Below are positions 40,920-50,381 of a stretch of 64,000 nt of DNA, in pieces. The notes beneath the pieces are model-generated. The model worked only from the letters and a program-made list of their open reading frames with translations, was not told the origin of the DNA and made no database searches. Source of the stretch: Candidatus Nitricoxidivorans perseverans. Its GTDB lineage: Bacteria > Pseudomonadota > Gammaproteobacteria > Burkholderiales > Rhodocyclaceae. A program made the position numbers and the translations under genes. The stretch is from positions 1,490,282 through 1,554,281 of the forward strand of contig CP107246.1 in assembly GCA_030246985.1 (NCBI GenBank). Reading direction: 5' to 3'. The first letter of the stretch is position 1, and each line of letters opens with the position of its first letter.

Positions 40920-41739
40920 CTTCGCGCGCCCAGAAAAACCGGTCGGGAATGTACTGGCCCATGCCGGGGCGGAAGCCCGCCGCCAGAGCATTCCAGGTGT
41001 ATTCCTGGGCGTCGCGCACGGCCTCCTCGATGGCGAGGCCGCTGGCGAGATTGGCGGCGATGGCGGAGGCCAGCGTGCAGCCGGAGCCGTGGTAGCCGCC
41101 CGGCAGGCGCTCCCAGCGGTCGGTGCGCACGGCGCCATGGGAGCCGTAGAGCGTATTCACCACCTGGGAGGTGTTTTCGTGGGCGCCGGTGATCAGCACA
41201 TACTCACAGCCGGCGCAAACGAGCCGCCGGGCACATTCGGGCAAGTCCGGCGGGGCGTCGCCTCCGCCCTCCGCGTCTTCCAGCACCAGCCGGCGGGCCT
41301 CGAGGCTGTTGGGCGTCAGGATCGTCGTCTGCGGCAGCAACAGCTCGATCATGGCGTCGACTGTTTCCTCGTCGGCGAACTGGTCGCCCCGCCCCGAGGC
41401 CAGCACGGGATCGAAAACCAGGGGGATGTCGGGATAATCGGCGATGATTTCGGCGATGGCGGCCACGGCCTCGACGCTGCCCAGCAACCCCAGTTTGAAG
41501 GCCGCCACCGGGATGTCCTCCAGCAGCGCCCGGGCCTGGTCCGAAATCCATCCGGCATCGATGGGCAGCACATCCTCGACGCCGGCGGTATCCTGGACCG
41601 TAAGCGCGGTCACCACCGACAGCGGGTGGCACCCCATGCCGGCCTGGGTCAGAAGATCGGCCTGAAGGCCGGCGCCGCCGGTGGGATCGGAGGCGGCGAA
41701 GATCAATACGATCGGTGGCAGGAGTTCTGCGGCGGACAT
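40900..41739 (-). CDS. thiD: Hydroxymethylpyrimidine/phosphomethylpyrimidine kinase
   Basis: Two-step kinase making HMP-PP for thiamine. The 279 aa ribokinase-fold protein has IFAASDPTGGAGLQADLLT, the segment LVFDPVLASGRGDQ, TPNSLEARRL and the anion-hole motif GYHGSGCTLASAIAANLA. It starts a small thiD-thiE-hemL operon. The 126-base divergent gap to pilG has no riboswitch signature that I can recognise. Confidence 0.95.
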   Translation of the reverse strand: MSAAELLPPIVLIFAASDPTGGAGLQADLLTQAGMGCHPLSVVTALTVQDTAGVEDVLPIDAGWISDQARALLEDIPVAAFKLGLLGSVEAVAAIAEIIADYPDIPLVFDPVLASGRGDQFADEETVDAMIELLLPQTTILTPNSLEARRLVLEDAEGGGDAPPDLPECARRLVCAGCEYVLITGAHENTSQVVNTLYGSHGAVRTDRWERLPGGYHGSGCTLASAIAANLASGLAIEEAVRDAQEYTWNALAAGFRPGMGQYIPDRFFWAREDGEGNA

Positions 41740-41865
41740 GGGAGCGGAAGGCGATGCGGACGGGATGCCCGGATTCTAACCTAACCGAACGCCCACTCTC
41801 CCTGTTACGGCTTCAGTTATAGTATTGTCCTGAGCGAGCAGCCGGCAAGGGAGAGGCGGGAACGC

Positions 41866-42267
41866 GTGGGAGAAACACCCAATACGAACGGCGCCAGGGT
41901 CATGGTGATCGATGACTCGAACACCATCCGCAAGAGCGCCGAAATCTTCCTGGTGCAGGCCGGCTACCAAGTCGTGCTGGCGGAGGACGGCTTCGACGCC
42001 CTCGCCAAGATCGCCGATCACCAGCCCGACGTCATCTTCTGCGATATCCTGATGCCGCGGCTGGATGGCTATCAGACCTGCGCCCTGATCAAGAAGAACG
42101 CGCGCTTCGCCGGTACGCCGGTCATCATGCTGTCTTCCAAGGACGGTCTCTTCGACCGCGCCCGCGGTCGCATGGTCGGCTCCGACGAATACCTGACCAA
42201 ACCATTCACCAAGGACAGCCTGCTGAAGACGGTCGCCAGCCATACGGCCCGACACGGACAGTCCTGA
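41866..42267 (+). CDS. pilG: Twitching-motility response regulator PilG
   Basis: Stand-alone CheY-like receiver (133 aa). Phosphoacceptor context VIFCDILMPRLDGYQT, N-terminal acid pair VMVIDDSNTIRKS and the conserved Lys in YLTKPFTKDSL are intact. It starts with GTG, with a GGGAGAGG ribosome site. As the first gene of pilGHIJ-chpA it regulates type IV pilus extension and cAMP signalling in the Pseudomonas model. A TATAGT -10-like sequence lies at 41818-41823 without a good -35. Confidence 0.93.
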   Translation: MGETPNTNGARVMVIDDSNTIRKSAEIFLVQAGYQVVLAEDGFDALAKIADHQPDVIFCDILMPRLDGYQTCALIKKNARFAGTPVIMLSSKDGLFDRARGRMVGSDEYLTKPFTKDSLLKTVASHTARHGQS

Positions 42268-42281
42268 CGGAGGAAGCCGCA

Positions 42282-42647
42282 ATGCCAGTAAAAAAAATCC
42301 TCGTGGTGGACGACTCGCCGACCGAGCGACAGGCTCTGACCGAACTGCTGATGAAAAACGGCTACAACGTCGTCGCCGCCGAGAGCGGCGAGCAGGCCAT
42401 CGACCTGGCCGGCCGTGAACTGCCCGACCTGATCCTGATGGACGTCGTCATGCCGGGCATGAACGGCTACCAGGCAACCCGCACGATCACGCGCGAGGAA
42501 GCCACGCGCCATATCCCGGTCATCATGGTCACCAGCAAGGGCCAGGAGACCGACAAGATCTGGGGTATGCGCCAGGGTGCGCAGGATTACATGGTCAAGC
42601 CGCTCGATCACGCCGCCCTGCTGACGAAGATCGCGGCGCTGGACTGA
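42282..42647 (+). CDS. pilH: Twitching-motility response regulator PilH
   Basis: Second CheY-like receiver (121 aa) with KKILVVDDSPTERQAL, the phosphorylated Asp in LILMDVVMPGMNGYQATR and Lys in YMVKPLDHA. In the Pseudomonas Chp system PilH opposes PilG, controlling retraction. It sits 14 bases after pilG. Confidence 0.94.
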   Translation: MPVKKILVVDDSPTERQALTELLMKNGYNVVAAESGEQAIDLAGRELPDLILMDVVMPGMNGYQATRTITREEATRHIPVIMVTSKGQETDKIWGMRQGAQDYMVKPLDHAALLTKIAALD

Positions 42648-42657
42648 ACCGGCGGAC

Positions 42658-43170
42658 ATGGCCAAACGCATCAGCCTGCGCGAATTCCAGGAAAGCCTGG
42701 CCCGGCGCCTGACTTCCGCCCAGCGCGGCGAAACGGCCCGGGCTCTGCTGGGCGTCGAGTCCGGAACGGATCATTGGCTGATCGACCTGTCCGATTCGGG
42801 CGAAGTGGTGCCATTGCCGCCCCTGACCCCCGTGCCGCTGACCCGTCACTGGTTTTCCGGCATCGCCAATGTGCGCGGCACCCTGTACAGCGTCGTCGAT
42901 CTTTCCGCCTTCCGCGGCGGCGAGCCGGCCCGGCGCAACAGCGACGCCCGCCTGCTGCTGGTGGGCGCGCGCCACGGCACCCATAGCGCGCTGCTGGTGG
43001 ATCGCACCCTCGGCCTGAAAGCCCTGGACGGTTTCGCCGTCGAACCAGCGGCCGACGGCGCGCCCGCCTGGACCGGGGAGCGCCACATCGATGCCCAGGG
43101 CCACAGATGGACCCGTCTCAACCTCAAGGCCCTCCTCGACGATCCGGAATTCCTCGATATCGGACTGTGA
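42658..43170 (+). CDS. pilI: CheW-like adaptor PilI
   Basis: CheW-domain adaptor (170 aa) linking PilJ to the ChpA kinase. Features: [13 protein letters not shown] start, [21 protein letters not shown], and a [15 protein letters not shown] segment. It begins 10 bases after pilH and is the sole CheW adaptor gene here; a PilK methyltransferase gene is not present in the cluster. Confidence 0.92.
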   Translation: MAKRISLREFQESLARRLTSAQRGETARALLGVESGTDHWLIDLSDSGEVVPLPPLTPVPLTRHWFSGIANVRGTLYSVVDLSAFRGGEPARRNSDARLLLVGARHGTHSALLVDRTLGLKALDGFAVEPAADGAPAWTGERHIDAQGHRWTRLNLKALLDDPEFLDIGL

Positions 43171-43204
43171 ACGCCCCGCCACGCTAGTCAGCCAGGAGAA
43201 TCTC

Positions 43205-45292
43205 ATGGCACTCAAGTTGTCCTTCAAGCTACCCAAGATCGGAAAGGCCACGTCCGAAAGACCGACGCAGAGCGCCCTCATCGACATCCCGCCGGGCAGC
43301 GCCGGCGGCCTGCCCCTGATCGGCGGCCGGCCGGTGGCGCAGCAGCTTCAAATCCTGGGCGCGCTGTTCGTCACCTCCCTGTCCGTTGCCGCCGTCGTCA
43401 CGCTGCTCGATTTCCAGCAGGCGCGCGAAGGCTCCACGCTGGCCACGACGGCTGGCCAGGTGCGCACCCTCTCGCAGCAGATCGCGAAGACGGTGCCGCT
43501 CGCCCTGCAGGGGAACGCGGACGCCTTCAAGGAATTGCGAACGGCGCGCGACCGTTTCGCTGCCCTGATCGTGGCGCTCCAAGCGGGCGGCGAGGTGGAG
43601 AATATCGCCATCCCCGCCAGCCCCGATGCCGCCCGGCCGGCGCTCGACGCCACCATCGCCCTCTGGGAAAAGACGGCCAAGGGCGCGGCCGAAGTGCTCG
43701 AGCAAGAGGCCAACCTCGTCGCCCTGGGCAAGGCGGTCACCATCCTGAACGATAACGACGCGATTCTCCAGAAGCTCGCCGACGAAGTGGCGGCGGCCCG
43801 TACCGGCGGCGACCCGTTGGCGATGCTGACGCAGCGCATCGCCAAGAATGCCAACACCCTGCTGACCATCGAAGGCATCCGGCCGGAAGTGGCCTTCCAG
43901 CTCGACAGGGACGTCGCCTCCTTCCGAGACCTGATCGCCGCCGCGCTCAAGCAGGGCGGCGATGCCGCCGGCAAAGCCAAGCTCGAAGAGATGAACGCGG
44001 TCTTCACGGTCAACCTCGACGCCATCGCCGGCGTCCTGGGCAACCTGCAGCGCCTGGTCTCCGCCAAGCAGGCGGGCGGGCGCCTGATCAAGGAGAGCCC
44101 GGCCCTGCTGAATGCCTCGGAAAGCCTGTTCGGCGTTTATGCCCGCGAGATCACCGGTTCCACGACCAACAAGGCGGTCGCCGTCGCCTTCGCCTCCGCG
44201 GCGCTGGTCATCTTGCTGCTGCTGGTAAAAGTATTCAACAACGACGCCGTTCGGCGCCGCGAGGAGGCCGAGCGGCAGCGGCGCGAAGCCGAAGCCGCCA
44301 AGGACGCCAACCAGGAGGCGATCCTGCGGCTGATGAACGAAATGGGCGACCTCGCCGACGGCGACCTGACCGTGCGGGCAACGGTGTCCGAGGACATCAC
44401 GGGGGCCATCGCCGACTCGGTGAACTACACCATCGAGGAACTCTCGGTGCTGGTGGGCCGGATCAACAACGCCGCCGGCCGCGTGACGGCGGCCACCGAA
44501 ACCGCCCAGAAAATCTCGGCGGAACTGCTGGCCGCCACCGAGCGGCAATCGCGGGAGATCCGGGAGGGCGGCGGCCAGGTGCTGACCATGGCGCAATCGA
44601 TGGGGGCCGTTTCCTCCCGCGCCACGGAGTCCGCCCAGGTGGCCCGGCACGCTCTGGAGGCCGCCGAAAAGGGCGCGCGGGCGGTGGAAAACTCCATCGC
44701 CGGCATGAACGACATCCGCGGCCAGATCCAGGAAACATCGAAGCGCATCAAGCGCCTGGGCGAATCCTCGCAGGAGATCGGCGAAATCGTGGAGCTGATC
44801 TCGGACATTACCGAGCAGACCAACGTGCTGGCCCTGAACGCGGCCATCCAGGCCGCTTCCGCCGGCGAGGCGGGCCGCGGCTTCTCGGTGGTTGCCGAGG
44901 AAGTGCAGCGGCTGGCGGAACGTTCCGGCGAGGCGACCAAGCAGATCGCGGCCATCGTCAAGACGATTCAGGCCGACACCCACGATGCCGTGTCCGCCAT
45001 GGAGAACTCGACCCAGGGCGTGGTGGAAGGGGCGAAAGTCTCCGATGCCGCCGGCCAGGCCCTGGCCGAGATATCGACGGTGTCCCGGAACCTCGCCCAA
45101 CTGATCGAAAAGATTTCCGATGACACCCGGCAGCAGGCGGCCATCGCCACGCGGGTGGCGGCCGACATGCAGGATATCCTGCACATCACCGAGCAGACCA
45201 CCGCCGGCACCGAGCAGACCGCCAAATCGATCGGCGAGTTGTCCGGCCTGGCCGTCGAACTGAAGGGTTCCGTCGCGGGCTTCAAGGTCTGA
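43205..45292 (+). CDS. pilJ: Methyl-accepting chemotaxis protein PilJ
   Basis: Transmembrane chemoreceptor (695 aa). First membrane helix at about residues 45-68, periplasmic helical sensor region (type IV pili methyl-accepting domain) to ~330, second helix about 335-353 ([20 protein letters not shown]), HAMP-like segment, then a signalling domain with the hairpin tip [37 protein letters not shown] (given here in parts: residues ~520-560). The ATG at 43205 was chosen with an AGGAGAA ribosome site, excluding a longer frame inside pilI. It is expected to sense pilus-surface contact. Confidence 0.94.
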   Translation: MALKLSFKLPKIGKATSERPTQSALIDIPPGSAGGLPLIGGRPVAQQLQILGALFVTSLSVAAVVTLLDFQQAREGSTLATTAGQVRTLSQQIAKTVPLALQGNADAFKELRTARDRFAALIVALQAGGEVENIAIPASPDAARPALDATIALWEKTAKGAAEVLEQEANLVALGKAVTILNDNDAILQKLADEVAAARTGGDPLAMLTQRIAKNANTLLTIEGIRPEVAFQLDRDVASFRDLIAAALKQGGDAAGKAKLEEMNAVFTVNLDAIAGVLGNLQRLVSAKQAGGRLIKESPALLNASESLFGVYAREITGSTTNKAVAVAFASAALVILLLLVKVFNNDAVRRREEAERQRREAEAAKDANQEAILRLMNEMGDLADGDLTVRATVSEDITGAIADSVNYTIEELSVLVGRINNAAGRVTAATETAQKISAELLAATERQSREIREGGGQVLTMAQSMGAVSSRATESAQVARHALEAAEKGARAVENSIAGMNDIRGQIQETSKRIKRLGESSQEIGEIVELISDITEQTNVLALNAAIQAASAGEAGRGFSVVAEEVQRLAERSGEATKQIAAIVKTIQADTHDAVSAMENSTQGVVEGAKVSDAAGQALAEISTVSRNLAQLIEKISDDTRQQAAIATRVAADMQDILHITEQTTAGTEQTAKSIGELSGLAVELKGSVAGFKV

Positions 45293-45302
45293 CGTCGGGA
45301 TT

Positions 45303-48300
45303 ATGAGCAACGCCGCCGAACTGGACATCGGACCGCTGACCTGGGTCAAGGGCGAAATCGAGCTCGCCCTCGACCGGGCGGCCGAGGCGCTCGACCGTTT
45401 CGGCGCCGAGGGTGGCGACCTCAAATCCGCCCGTAACCACCTGCATCAGGCCCACGGCGCCCTCTCGATCGTGGGCCTGGACGGCATCACCCGCTTTTCG
45501 GAGGCGATCGAACAACTGCTGACGGCTGTCGAGGAAGGCAAGCTGCCCTTCTCGCCGCAGCTGGGCGGCACGGCGCGCCAGGCCATCGCCGCCGTCCGCC
45601 ACTACCTCGACGATCTGGTCGACGGCCAGCCGGATCAGCCGTTGAGGCTGCTGCCCGCCTATCGGGCTCTGGCGGCGGCGCGCAACCAGCCCGAACCGCC
45701 GCCCTCCGACCTGTTCTTTCCCGACCTCTCGCTGCGGCCGCCGCGCCGCGAGCGCGAACCGGCGCCGCTGGCCGACGACGTACTGGCCGCCCGTCTCAAG
45801 GCCGCGCGCCTGGGCTTCGAGCGCGGCCTGCTGAAATGGCTCAGGCAGGACCCGAAGGGCCTGACCGAAATGCGCAACTCGGTGGCGGTCATCGAAATGA
45901 CCCAGGCGGCGCCCTCGGCGCGCGCCTTCTGGTGGATCACTCTGGCCCTGCTCGACGCCATCGGCGCCGGCGCCCTGCCGGCCGACCCGGCGATCCGCCG
46001 CCTGTGCGGCCGCATCGATGCCCAGATCAGGAAGCTTCTGGAGGGTTCGCGCACCGTCGCCGAACGACTGATGCGCGACACGCTTTACCACGTCGCCGTG
46101 GCCGGGCCGGCGGGAGACCACGTGGAATGCGTGCGCGCCGCCTACCGCCTCGCCAGCCTGATCCCGACGGCGGGCGCGGCCGACATCGAGCCGCTGAAGC
46201 CGCTGCTGCGCGCCAGCCGGGAAGTGCTCGCGGCCGCCATGGAGGACTGGAACCGCTTCTGCGCCGGCACCGCCGCCGCCCTGCCCCAGTTCCACGAACG
46301 TATCGGCCAGCTCGCCGGCCAGCTCGACACGCTGAATCAGGCCCCGCCGCATCGGGCCAATATCGCCCGGCTGGCCGCCGTCGTGCTCGAAGTCGCCGAC
46401 GCGCTGCGCCGGGATCCTCTGCGCCATGACGAAACCCTCGGCATCGAAGTCGCCACGGCGCTGCTGCTGGCGGAACACGCCCTCGACAATTTCCGCGATC
46501 TGGGCGCCGAGTTCGCCGCCCAGACGGACATCGTCGCCGGACGGCTTGGCGCCCTGTTGCGCGGAGAGCCGCTGTCGACGCTGGCCATGCCGCGCCTGGA
46601 CGACATCTCCCGGCACGCCCAGGAACGCCTGCTGACAAACCAAGTGGTCAAGGAAATCCAGGTCAATCTGGCCGTCATTGAGCAATCCCTGGACATGTTC
46701 TTCCGCAACCCGGCGGAAAATGCCGAACTGACCGGGCTCGCCAAGCCGGTCAGGCAGATCGAGGGCGCCCTGACGGTACTCGGCCAGGACCGGGCCACCG
46801 CGGTGCTGCGCGAATGCGAATCGGCCATCGCGAAATTCACTGCCGGCGAAACCCCTCCGGATCCCGCCGATTTCGAGGAGGTGGCGCGCAAGCTTTCAGG
46901 CCTGGGCTTCTTCGTCGAACAGCTCAAGCACGGCCCGGCGAACATCGACGCCATCCTCGGCCCGTGGGCGGGGGCTGAGAAAGAGCCGGAGCCGTCCGTC
47001 CCGAGCGTCGAAACCGAGATGAAGACGGCGGCCCGCATGACCCAGACGCTGGTCGGCGCCCTGCGCGAGAAGCCGGGGGACGAGGCGCTGCGCGGCGAGA
47101 TCAGGCACAGCCTGGAAACCCTGCGCGAGGATGCGCGCCTGGTGGCCGACGCCGATCTGGAGGAACAAGCCAGCGCCGCCATCGACGCCCTGACGTTGGC
47201 CCAGCCGGCCGGCATCGAGGAAGCCGTCGCCCACATCGCGCCGACAGTTCAGGCGCCGATGGCACCCTCGGCCGAGGTGGCGCGCCTGGCCGAAGCCAGC
47301 AGCGAGGAAATCGACGCCGAACTGCTCTCCATCTTCATCGAAGAGGCCCGCGAGGTGCTCGCCAACATCGGCGACCTCCATCCGCGCCTGCTGTCCCAGC
47401 GCCATGACCGCGAGACCCTGACCACGGTTCGCCGCGGCTTCCACACCCTCAAGGGCAGCGGCCGCATGGTCGGCCTCGCGGAGTTGGGCGAGGCCGCCTG
47501 GGCCGTCGAACAGGTGCTGAACCGCTGGCTCCAGCAGGAACTCGAGATCACGCCGGAACTCGCCGCCATGGTCGGCGACGCCCACGCCTTGTTCCGGGAC
47601 TGGGTGATCCAGATGGAATCCGGCGGCGGCACCGTCCGCGACGCCCGATCGCTGATTGCCGTTTGCGAACGGTTGAAGAGCGGCGAGGCGCCGCCGCTGG
47701 CCGAGGTCATTCCCTTCCCGGAACCGGAACCCGTGCGCATCGGCGACGTCGCGCTCTCGCCCACGCTGTACGCGCTCTATCTCGACGAGGCGCGGCAGCA
47801 TGTGGCGACGCTGCGCCACGAGCTCGAAGTGATCGGCCCGCCGCATTCCTCGCTGACCCGCGCCGCCCACACCCTGGCCGGCATTTCCGCCACGGCCGGC
47901 ATCGCCGCTGTCAGCGCCCTGGCTCATTCCCTCGAAGGCGCGCTGAACCGGCTCGGCGAAACGGCGACGACGCCGACTGAAACCCAGCGCCTGCTGCTGG
48001 CGCGCGCCATCGGCGCCCTGGAGGGAATGATCGGCGCCGTCGCCGAGCGCCGCCTGCCTGGCAGGGAGGCGGATCTCGCCGCCGAGCTGGACGCTCTCGT
48101 TCCGGCGCAGGCCAGCGTTCGCGACAGCGGGCGTTACGCCGAAACAAAGGCCTTGTCCGTGGAGGAGGAACGGCGGCAGTCGCGCGTCAGCGATGACCTG
48201 GATTCCCAGCTTCTGCCGATCTTCCTGGAAGAAGGCCAAGACCTGATGCGGGAAATCGGCGCCGAACTGCGCACTTGGCGCGCGCAACCCGACGACGACG

Positions 48301-50381
48301 CCATCGCCGACCGGATGAGGCGGCTCTTGCACACGTTCAAGGGCAGCGCCCGCATGGCCGGCGCGATGGGGCTGGGCGAACTGGTGCACAGCATGGAAAC
48401 GCGCATCGGCGAGGCTGCGAAAATCACGCCGGCCTTCCTCGATGGCTTCGACGCCTCCTTCGACCGGGCCGAGGCGCTGCTCGAAAGCCTGCGCAACCTC
48501 GGTACCGAACCCGCGCCGGCTGCCGCGCCGATCGTGGTGGAGGCCCAGCCAGAGCCGGCCGCGGCCGGCGAGACGCCGGCCCGCGCCCAGATGCGGGTGC
48601 GCGCCGACGTGGTGGACCGGCTTGTCAACGAAGCCGGCGAGATGGCCATCGCCCGCGGCCGCATCGAGGGCGAGATGCGCGCGCTCAAGTCCTCGCTGCT
48701 GGACCTGACTGAAAACGTGATCCGCCTGCGATCCCAGTTGCGAGAAATCGAGATACAGGCCGAGTCGCAGATGCAATCGACCCGGGCCCTCGCCGCCGAG
48801 CGGGACGCGCAGTTCGATCCGCTCGAATTCGATCGCTTCACGCGCTTCCAGGAACTGACCCGGATGATGGCGGAAAGCGTGAACGATGTCGCCACCGTTC
48901 AGCACAATCTGCTGCGCAACCTCGACCATGCCGACGCCGCGGTCGCGGCCCAGGCGCGCCTGAACCGGGAACTCTCGCAATCGCTGATGGGCATGCGCAT
49001 GCTGCCCTTCAACACCCTCGCCGACCGACTCCATCGCATCGTCCGCCAGACCGCGAAGGAGCTCGGCAAGCGCGCCAATCTCGATATCCGCGGCGGGCAG
49101 ATCGAACTCGACCGTTCGGTACTGGAAAAGATGACCGGCCCGCTGGAACACCTCCTGCGAAACGCCGTCGTCCACGGTCTGGAGGCGCCTGAGCAGCGCG
49201 TCGCCTCGGGCAAGGCCGGCGTCGGCGAGATCATGCTCACCCTGACCCAGGAAGGGAACGAGGTGCAGATCGAGCTGGCCGACGATGGCCGAGGCCTCGA
49301 TCTCGCCCTCATCCGCGCCAAGGCGGTCGAACGCGGCCTGGCGGGCGCCGATGCCGACGAGCGGCAGCTGACGCAGCTGATCTTCCTCTCCGGATTCTCG
49401 ACCGCCGAACAGCTGACGGAGCTTTCCGGCCGCGGCATCGGCATGGACGTGGTCAAGAACGAAACCGCCAGCCTGGGCGGCCGCATCGAGGTCACCTCGA
49501 CCGCCGGCCAGGGCAGCCTGTTCCGCATCTACCTGCCCCTGACCCTGGCCGTCACCCAGGCGGTGCTGGTCCGGTCGGGCAGCCGCAGCTACGCCATTCC
49601 CTCCGCGATGGTCGAGCAGGTGGGCGAACTCAAGCCCGAGGCCATCGGAAAAATCCGCGCCGATGGCGGCACCGACTGGCTGGGCAACCACTACCCCTGG
49701 CATTACCTGCCGCGCCTTCTCGGCGACGGCCAGGCCGGACCTCCGCCGCAGCGCCGGCACTGGCTGCTGCTGCTCAAGGCCGGCAGCCGGCGCATCGCGC
49801 TCGAAGTGGACGGCCTGGCCGGCAACCAGGAAATCGTCATCAAGAACATCGGCCCGCAACTCGCGCGGATGGTCGGCATTGACGGCGCCACGGTGCTTGC
49901 CGACGGCGAAATCGTCCTGATCGTCAACCCCGTCGCCCTGGCCGGCCGCGAATCCGGAACGGCGATTCCCGCCGCTCCCCTTGCGGCCGCCGCGCCGGCC
50001 GCCCCCTCCGCCGGAACGGTCATGGTGGTGGACGACTCCCTCACGGTGCGCAAGATCGCCGGGCGGCTGCTGGCCCGCGAGGGTTATCGGGTGATCACCG
50101 CCAAGGACGGCGTCGACGCCCTGGAGCAACTGCTGGACACGGTGCCCGACGTCATGCTGGTGGACATCGAGATGCCGCGCATGGACGGCTTCGACCTCAC
50201 CCGCAACATCCGCATCGATCCGCGCCTCAAGGACGTGCCGATCATCATGATCACCTCGCGCATCGCCGACAAGCATCGCAGCTACGCACGGGAAATCGGC
50301 GTCAACCACTACCTCGGCAAGCCCTACGACGAGGACGAACTGCTCGGCCTGGTCGCAGGCTATGCCAGGAAGCCGTCCTGA
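45303..50381 (+). CDS. chpA: Hybrid chemotaxis histidine kinase ChpA (PilL)
   Basis: Large CheA-type kinase (1692 aa). A degenerate Hpt-like repeat lies near the N-terminus (HLHQAHGALSIVGL). Hpt domains follow with His714 (FHTLKGSGRMVG) and His1010 (LHTFKGSARMAG), and between them a weaker Hpt with His856 (AHTLAGISATAG). The CheA core has HLLRNAVVHGLEAPE (about 1283), GRGIGMDVVKNE (about 1378) and a CheW-like domain (about 1395-1540). A receiver domain (about 1573-1690) has its phosphorylated residue Asp1621 (VMLVDIEMPRMDG). It is shorter than Pseudomonas ChpA. Its stop directly abuts the convergent gene. Confidence 0.94.
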   Translation: MSNAAELDIGPLTWVKGEIELALDRAAEALDRFGAEGGDLKSARNHLHQAHGALSIVGLDGITRFSEAIEQLLTAVEEGKLPFSPQLGGTARQAIAAVRHYLDDLVDGQPDQPLRLLPAYRALAAARNQPEPPPSDLFFPDLSLRPPRREREPAPLADDVLAARLKAARLGFERGLLKWLRQDPKGLTEMRNSVAVIEMTQAAPSARAFWWITLALLDAIGAGALPADPAIRRLCGRIDAQIRKLLEGSRTVAERLMRDTLYHVAVAGPAGDHVECVRAAYRLASLIPTAGAADIEPLKPLLRASREVLAAAMEDWNRFCAGTAAALPQFHERIGQLAGQLDTLNQAPPHRANIARLAAVVLEVADALRRDPLRHDETLGIEVATALLLAEHALDNFRDLGAEFAAQTDIVAGRLGALLRGEPLSTLAMPRLDDISRHAQERLLTNQVVKEIQVNLAVIEQSLDMFFRNPAENAELTGLAKPVRQIEGALTVLGQDRATAVLRECESAIAKFTAGETPPDPADFEEVARKLSGLGFFVEQLKHGPANIDAILGPWAGAEKEPEPSVPSVETEMKTAARMTQTLVGALREKPGDEALRGEIRHSLETLREDARLVADADLEEQASAAIDALTLAQPAGIEEAVAHIAPTVQAPMAPSAEVARLAEASSEEIDAELLSIFIEEAREVLANIGDLHPRLLSQRHDRETLTTVRRGFHTLKGSGRMVGLAELGEAAWAVEQVLNRWLQQELEITPELAAMVGDAHALFRDWVIQMESGGGTVRDARSLIAVCERLKSGEAPPLAEVIPFPEPEPVRIGDVALSPTLYALYLDEARQHVATLRHELEVIGPPHSSLTRAAHTLAGISATAGIAAVSALAHSLEGALNRLGETATTPTETQRLLLARAIGALEGMIGAVAERRLPGREADLAAELDALVPAQASVRDSGRYAETKALSVEEERRQSRVSDDLDSQLLPIFLEEGQDLMREIGAELRTWRAQPDDDAIADRMRRLLHTFKGSARMAGAMGLGELVHSMETRIGEAAKITPAFLDGFDASFDRAEALLESLRNLGTEPAPAAAPIVVEAQPEPAAAGETPARAQMRVRADVVDRLVNEAGEMAIARGRIEGEMRALKSSLLDLTENVIRLRSQLREIEIQAESQMQSTRALAAERDAQFDPLEFDRFTRFQELTRMMAESVNDVATVQHNLLRNLDHADAAVAAQARLNRELSQSLMGMRMLPFNTLADRLHRIVRQTAKELGKRANLDIRGGQIELDRSVLEKMTGPLEHLLRNAVVHGLEAPEQRVASGKAGVGEIMLTLTQEGNEVQIELADDGRGLDLALIRAKAVERGLAGADADERQLTQLIFLSGFSTAEQLTELSGRGIGMDVVKNETASLGGRIEVTSTAGQGSLFRIYLPLTLAVTQAVLVRSGSRSYAIPSAMVEQVGELKPEAIGKIRADGGTDWLGNHYPWHYLPRLLGDGQAGPPPQRRHWLLLLKAGSRRIALEVDGLAGNQEIVIKNIGPQLARMVGIDGATVLADGEIVLIVNPVALAGRESGTAIPAAPLAAAAPAAPSAGTVMVVDDSLTVRKIAGRLLAREGYRVITAKDGVDALEQLLDTVPDVMLVDIEMPRMDGFDLTRNIRIDPRLKDVPIIMITSRIADKHRSYAREIGVNHYLGKPYDEDELLGLVAGYARKPS

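Noticed and set aside
41795-41823. Promoter for pilG around TATAGT
   Set aside because: No acceptable -35 at 16-18 bases. Mentioned in the pilG entry but not listed.
43229-45424. 731-codon antisense frame over pilJ
   Set aside because: Shadow of pilJ. The composition is Gly/Arg/His-rich with no domain pattern.
46896-50309. Very long open frame (1137 codons) antisense to chpA
   Set aside because: GC-rich coding sequence leaves few stops on the opposite strand. The translation is low-complexity and shows no family motif, while chpA on the plus strand has complete domains.
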